A DNA stretch of 64,000 nt, from positions 14,345,654-14,409,653 of the forward strand of contig NC_133291.1 of NCBI RefSeq assembly GCF_005239225.2, read 5' to 3'. Both the position numbers and the translations under genes were made by a program. The first letter of the stretch is position 1, and each line of letters begins with the position of its first letter. The DNA comes from Populus alba. Taxonomy: Eukaryota > Streptophyta > Magnoliopsida > Malpighiales > Salicaceae. Shown in pieces: positions 60,523-64,000 of this stretch. The notes under the pieces are model-generated. The model was not told where the DNA came from and made no database searches. It worked only from the letters and a program-made list of their open reading frames with translations.

Positions 60523-61857
60523 TGCCTTGTTTGTTTCAGGAAAACCAATTCCTGGAATTCATTTTCCTTAGTTTTCTATGTTTGGCACCAATATGAAAAA
60601 CTAGTCAACGAAAATTTAATTCCGGTCAAAACTGAAAACGTTACTTTAACGGAGGAAAGTGTTTTCCTTTTGATAAACAAAGGAAAAACATTTTCCTTTC
60701 TTTCTCATTCCACATATTTTTCTCAAAAAAATATCATCACGGTCTCTCTGTTTTCTTTGTAAACAACTGTGAAGCAGAAAAAAATGCATCATTTCTTTGG
60801 AAAAATTGCACCTATAGCAGCCTCCACCACTGCCTTCGCTGCAGCCAGTTCACTATCGGTTGCCACTGGAGGTGGTCTCTAACCCCGTCTGATGCAAGGA
60901 CAATGAACTGGTCCTTGGAAGTTACTCGGTGATAAGAGATGTCTGCTAATGGGATTATGCCACTTTTTTACTTGGTCCTTGTAATTCTGCCTTTGACTTG
61001 TGAAGAAAGGATTTCTTACTTGGTACTCCAGGCTTCAAATCTGTAGTTAATTGAACAGGCACGATTCCATTCTTATCATTGATTCTGCCCAAACGCTAGC
61101 TAGCTGCTCTTAAGTCTTGATCCAAGACTTGCTATAATAAGATCGTCACCTGTTTTCATGAGCCCAGCTCGTGGGTTTGATGATTTAAGGATTAGGGTGG
61201 CTAGAGTGGCAGCTTCTGGTGGTTGTTGAGGTTATGGAGTGAGGTTGGTTGTGGTGATCGTAAAGGGGTAGGGTTTTAGTGGCTGTGATTTTTTGAGAGT
61301 TGAAAGAAGTAAAGAACAAGCATGTACCATAAAATTCAATCAACCATACTAATGACATAACTTCCATAAACACAATCTTAATTCGTACAAATTGCGCAAA
61401 CAAATAAAAAAAAAAAGAGTATTTGATATATATTAAAGGGATAATTGTCTTTACCCATAAAAAAAATATTTATCCAAAAAACCATAAAAATATTTTTGTA
61501 TGTATTTATCTTTTAAAAATATTTCACAAGCTTATTTCTCTATAATATGATATGACATATATAGTTATATTTTATAAAATAAGCTATGTATGAATATAGG
61601 ATATAATAAAAAAAATTCATCATTATACTTTTTAGATTTCATTTTTTATTGTAAATGAGTAAATATTTTATATATATTAGATAAACTTGAAAAAAAATTA
61701 ATTCATTAATAAATTATTTTCCAGTTCGTTTTCCATAACACAAACAAACACTGGAAAGTATTTTCCAGTTCATTTTTCATAACACTACCAAACATCAAAA
61801 AATACTTTCCAGGAATTCACTTTTCCCGGAATTCACTTTCTTGCAACAAACGGAGCC
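60523..61857. mobile_element. PIF/Harbinger-like non-autonomous element, copy B
   Basis: 1335 bp flanked by TTA (60520-60522, 61858-61860). Ends TGCCTTGTTTGTTTC and (inverse) GGCTCCGTTTGTTGC. Both terminal regions match copy A at 48754-49618, including the 'aaagtgttttcctt' inverted motifs and the 61530-61800 block. The middle (about 60720-61530) has no counterpart in copy A and is less AT-rich. It might be captured sequence or the interior lost from copy A. No transposase frame is seen. Confidence 0.72.
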
Positions 61858-61860
61858 TTA

Positions 61861-64000
61861 ACAAATTTAATGTTGAATAATGAAATTGAAAAAAAAATAT
61901 CCCAAAGAAAAAAACTTATCAAAGCAAAAAAAAATGAACATCAAATATGAAAGAAGAAAATAAATGGAGGGTGAAATTGAAAAACAAAATAAATTCAAAA
62001 ATTCTCTTACTTAAAAAAACAAAAATCAAAATAATAGGGATCAAATCTGATATGCTAAAAAATTGAAGGATAATGAAATTGAAAAAAAAATTATAAATTA
62101 ATTAAAATAAAACAAAAGGAAATCAAAAAAGGAGGGAAGACATGTAAAGAAAAATAACTTGAAGGGCTGATTTGCAAATTTGGAAAGGGTCAAACATGAA
62201 TTTCTAAGACTATGAGAAAAGAAGGAAATGATTGGTGCTGAACTGAAGGTTCATTGACCACATACACTACATGAGAAGGAAGAGGAGGCTTAAATGAATC
62301 GTATGATGTGGCAGAAAAATAGTTTTGACCACTGGAGTCAATTGCACACGTAACTTGAAGGTAGCAGGGTGGCTAACCTGAGCAACACAATGTCATCAAC
62401 TTTTTATTTATTTATGAAAAAATCACATTGCACCTATGACCCAAAAATTATTATGAAAATACCTTTGTAAAAATGACAAAAAATGTATGTAGACAAGCTT
62501 TTGAAATTTGATTCCGACGGGAATAGAGTCATTACATTGTAGCGAAAAATATGAAATATAAAAAGCAGCCCAAAAAAAATCATGAAAAGTTCAAAATGGT
62601 CCTTAAAAATCTTGAAGGGAAAAACTGTAATTTGCTATTATAATCCATAGTAAATCAAGGCATATGTACAATACTTCTCCCAAATGTTTTAGCTTTTCCT
62701 TGTAATTAGGTAGGGTCTGCCCAATTTTTTTCTAATATAAGAAAAGATGTTAAGGCAATGTAAGCGCTCCTAAAAAAGGATCATTAACTCGATTGTGTTT
62801 ATTAAGCTCGACTAATTCAAATAATATAAAAATATATATATAAGACAATAAACAGACCAAAAAATTTGACAAAGTAAAAAAGGCTAAAAACCACTCAACT
62901 CAAGTTCCTCCAAATTAGCATGCAAAATTTATGACCTAAACATGACACAGCTGTAAACTTGTTAAAAATAAATTGAATAAAACTATGAAATTCAATTATC
63001 AAACAACCAAATTTTGAAGGGAGAAACTTAAAAAAAAAAATTAAAAAAAAATTTATGAGAAAAAGATTCAAGTCAACATGCTAACCCTGACCATGGAAAT
63101 AGAATTGAGATAACCCCGTCGAAAGGAGATTAAGAAAAAAAGTACGAAGATCAATTTCTAATAAATTAAATATTGAAAGGTGAAATTGAGTTTTTTTTTT
63201 TTTAAAAAAAAAATCTAAAAAAAAGATTAAAATTAACATATGTTAACTTTAAAACTCGTGACCCTAGTCACAAGCTTAGGATTAACCCCGTAGAAGGAGA
63301 ACCCTAAAACTAATGAAGAAAAATTCCAAATTATCAAAATGCTAAGGGATAAATTGAAAAAATAATGCAATAAAAAAAGATTCAAAAAAAAAAAAAAACA
63401 ATTAAAAGAATAGGGACTAAATTTGATATAAAGATAATTTGAAATCAAATATTGATAGATGAAATTAAAAACAAAATTCAATTAGAAAAGCATTAAAAAT
63501 AATAAACAACAATCAAAATAATAAAGATTAAATTTGATATAAAAATTAAATGAAATTAAATTATGAGAGGAGAAATTGAAAATAAAATTGATAAAAAAAA
63601 ATGAAATAAATAGCAATCAAAGAATGAAGACCAAAATGGAAACAAAATCAAATTAGATGACACCTTTATATTTTGCAAGATGAAGAGAGAGAAAAGAGGG
63701 AGGAGAACAAAAATGTTCATCGAACCCCAAACCACCACACCATTGTGCACATGCTTGACACCAACAAAAAAGGGACGGCGAGACACTTCTAACACCACCC
63801 AGAAGGTGATGTTTGGTGGTAATGCGACGTCACACGTTCAATAATTTTTTTTTTAATAAATATTATTAAAAAGATCAAATCGTCCCATATCAACTTGTTT
63901 TATCACAAAAAAAAAAAAAAAAAACCCTAATATGAAAGGACAGAAAAGCCTTTTTATGTAAGTTCAATAATTTTTGCATATAAAGATAATATAGTCTTTT
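61861..64000 (-). repeat. Degenerate repeat DNA, probably the same intergenic family as 8890-10194, inverted
   Basis: Units of about 70-160 bp repeat 'ggggatcaaatttgatataaaaatt...ggatgaaattgaaaa' (62030, 63415, 63530). Segments near 63060-63130 and 63230-63310 ('gtcaacatgctaaccctgaccatgg', 'aactcgtgaccctagtcacaagctt') are the inverse of the 'gacctgagtcatgagtttg' array at 8890-10194. Near 63690-63840 an A/G-rich leader-like segment could be the edge of another LTR. There is no supported gene. Confidence 0.55.

Overview
The window is intron-rich, AT-rich plant nuclear DNA, very probably from a eudicot tree. The repeat style (GTTTG-ended MITEs, degenerate 'gacctgagtcatgagtttg' arrays, Tat and Athila elements) resembles poplar/willow, but that assignment rests on recollection and not on a search. 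About 49 kb is nested transposable elements. Only two ordinary host genes are clear, and no tRNA, rRNA, CRISPR or organellar sequence was recognised.

Layout. 1-3118: 3' part of a CACTA (En/Spm) transposon with a six-exon Ptta/En-Spm-type gene and a subterminal repeat array ending in ...TTGTAGTG. 3119-10199: gene-poor DNA with MITEs, a (TA)n tract and degenerate tandem arrays. 10200-20116: a complete but decayed Tat/Ogre-type LTR retrotransposon with target duplication ATCTT, a broken gag, no recognisable pol, and about 20 copies of a ~64-bp minisatellite before the 3' LTR. 20122-26640: T-rich non-coding DNA with several tandem duplications, probably the 5' part of the next element. 26640-48743: an autonomous-type plant Helitron. 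It carries a Rep/helicase gene and a multi-exon RPA1-like gene, and is interrupted by a probable minus-strand solo LTR (about 27213-29698) and by a young minus-strand Athila element (31075-39962, target duplication TTTGT).

48754-49618 and 60523-61857 are two relatives of one PIF/Harbinger-like non-autonomous family. They bracket the two host genes: an 11-exon MO25/CAB39 scaffold gene (+ strand, 50010-57013) and a convergent single-exon BSD-domain gene (- strand, 59436-58193). 61858-64000 is degenerate repeat DNA.

How the parts relate. The Athila element sits inside the Helitron Rep exon, about 30 nt before the HUH codons. The Helitron protein also has an in-frame stop before Walker A, a Tyr-to-Cys change at a catalytic tyrosine and a DEA-to-DKA change in helicase motif II, so it looks dead. 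The two Athila LTRs differ almost only by one-base indels, and the BSD gene has a one-base frameshift in a short repeat. Residual single-base indel errors in the assembly are therefore likely, and some broken frames here may be technical. I found no convincing new cellular system; the main interest is the nested transposon structure and its lesions.
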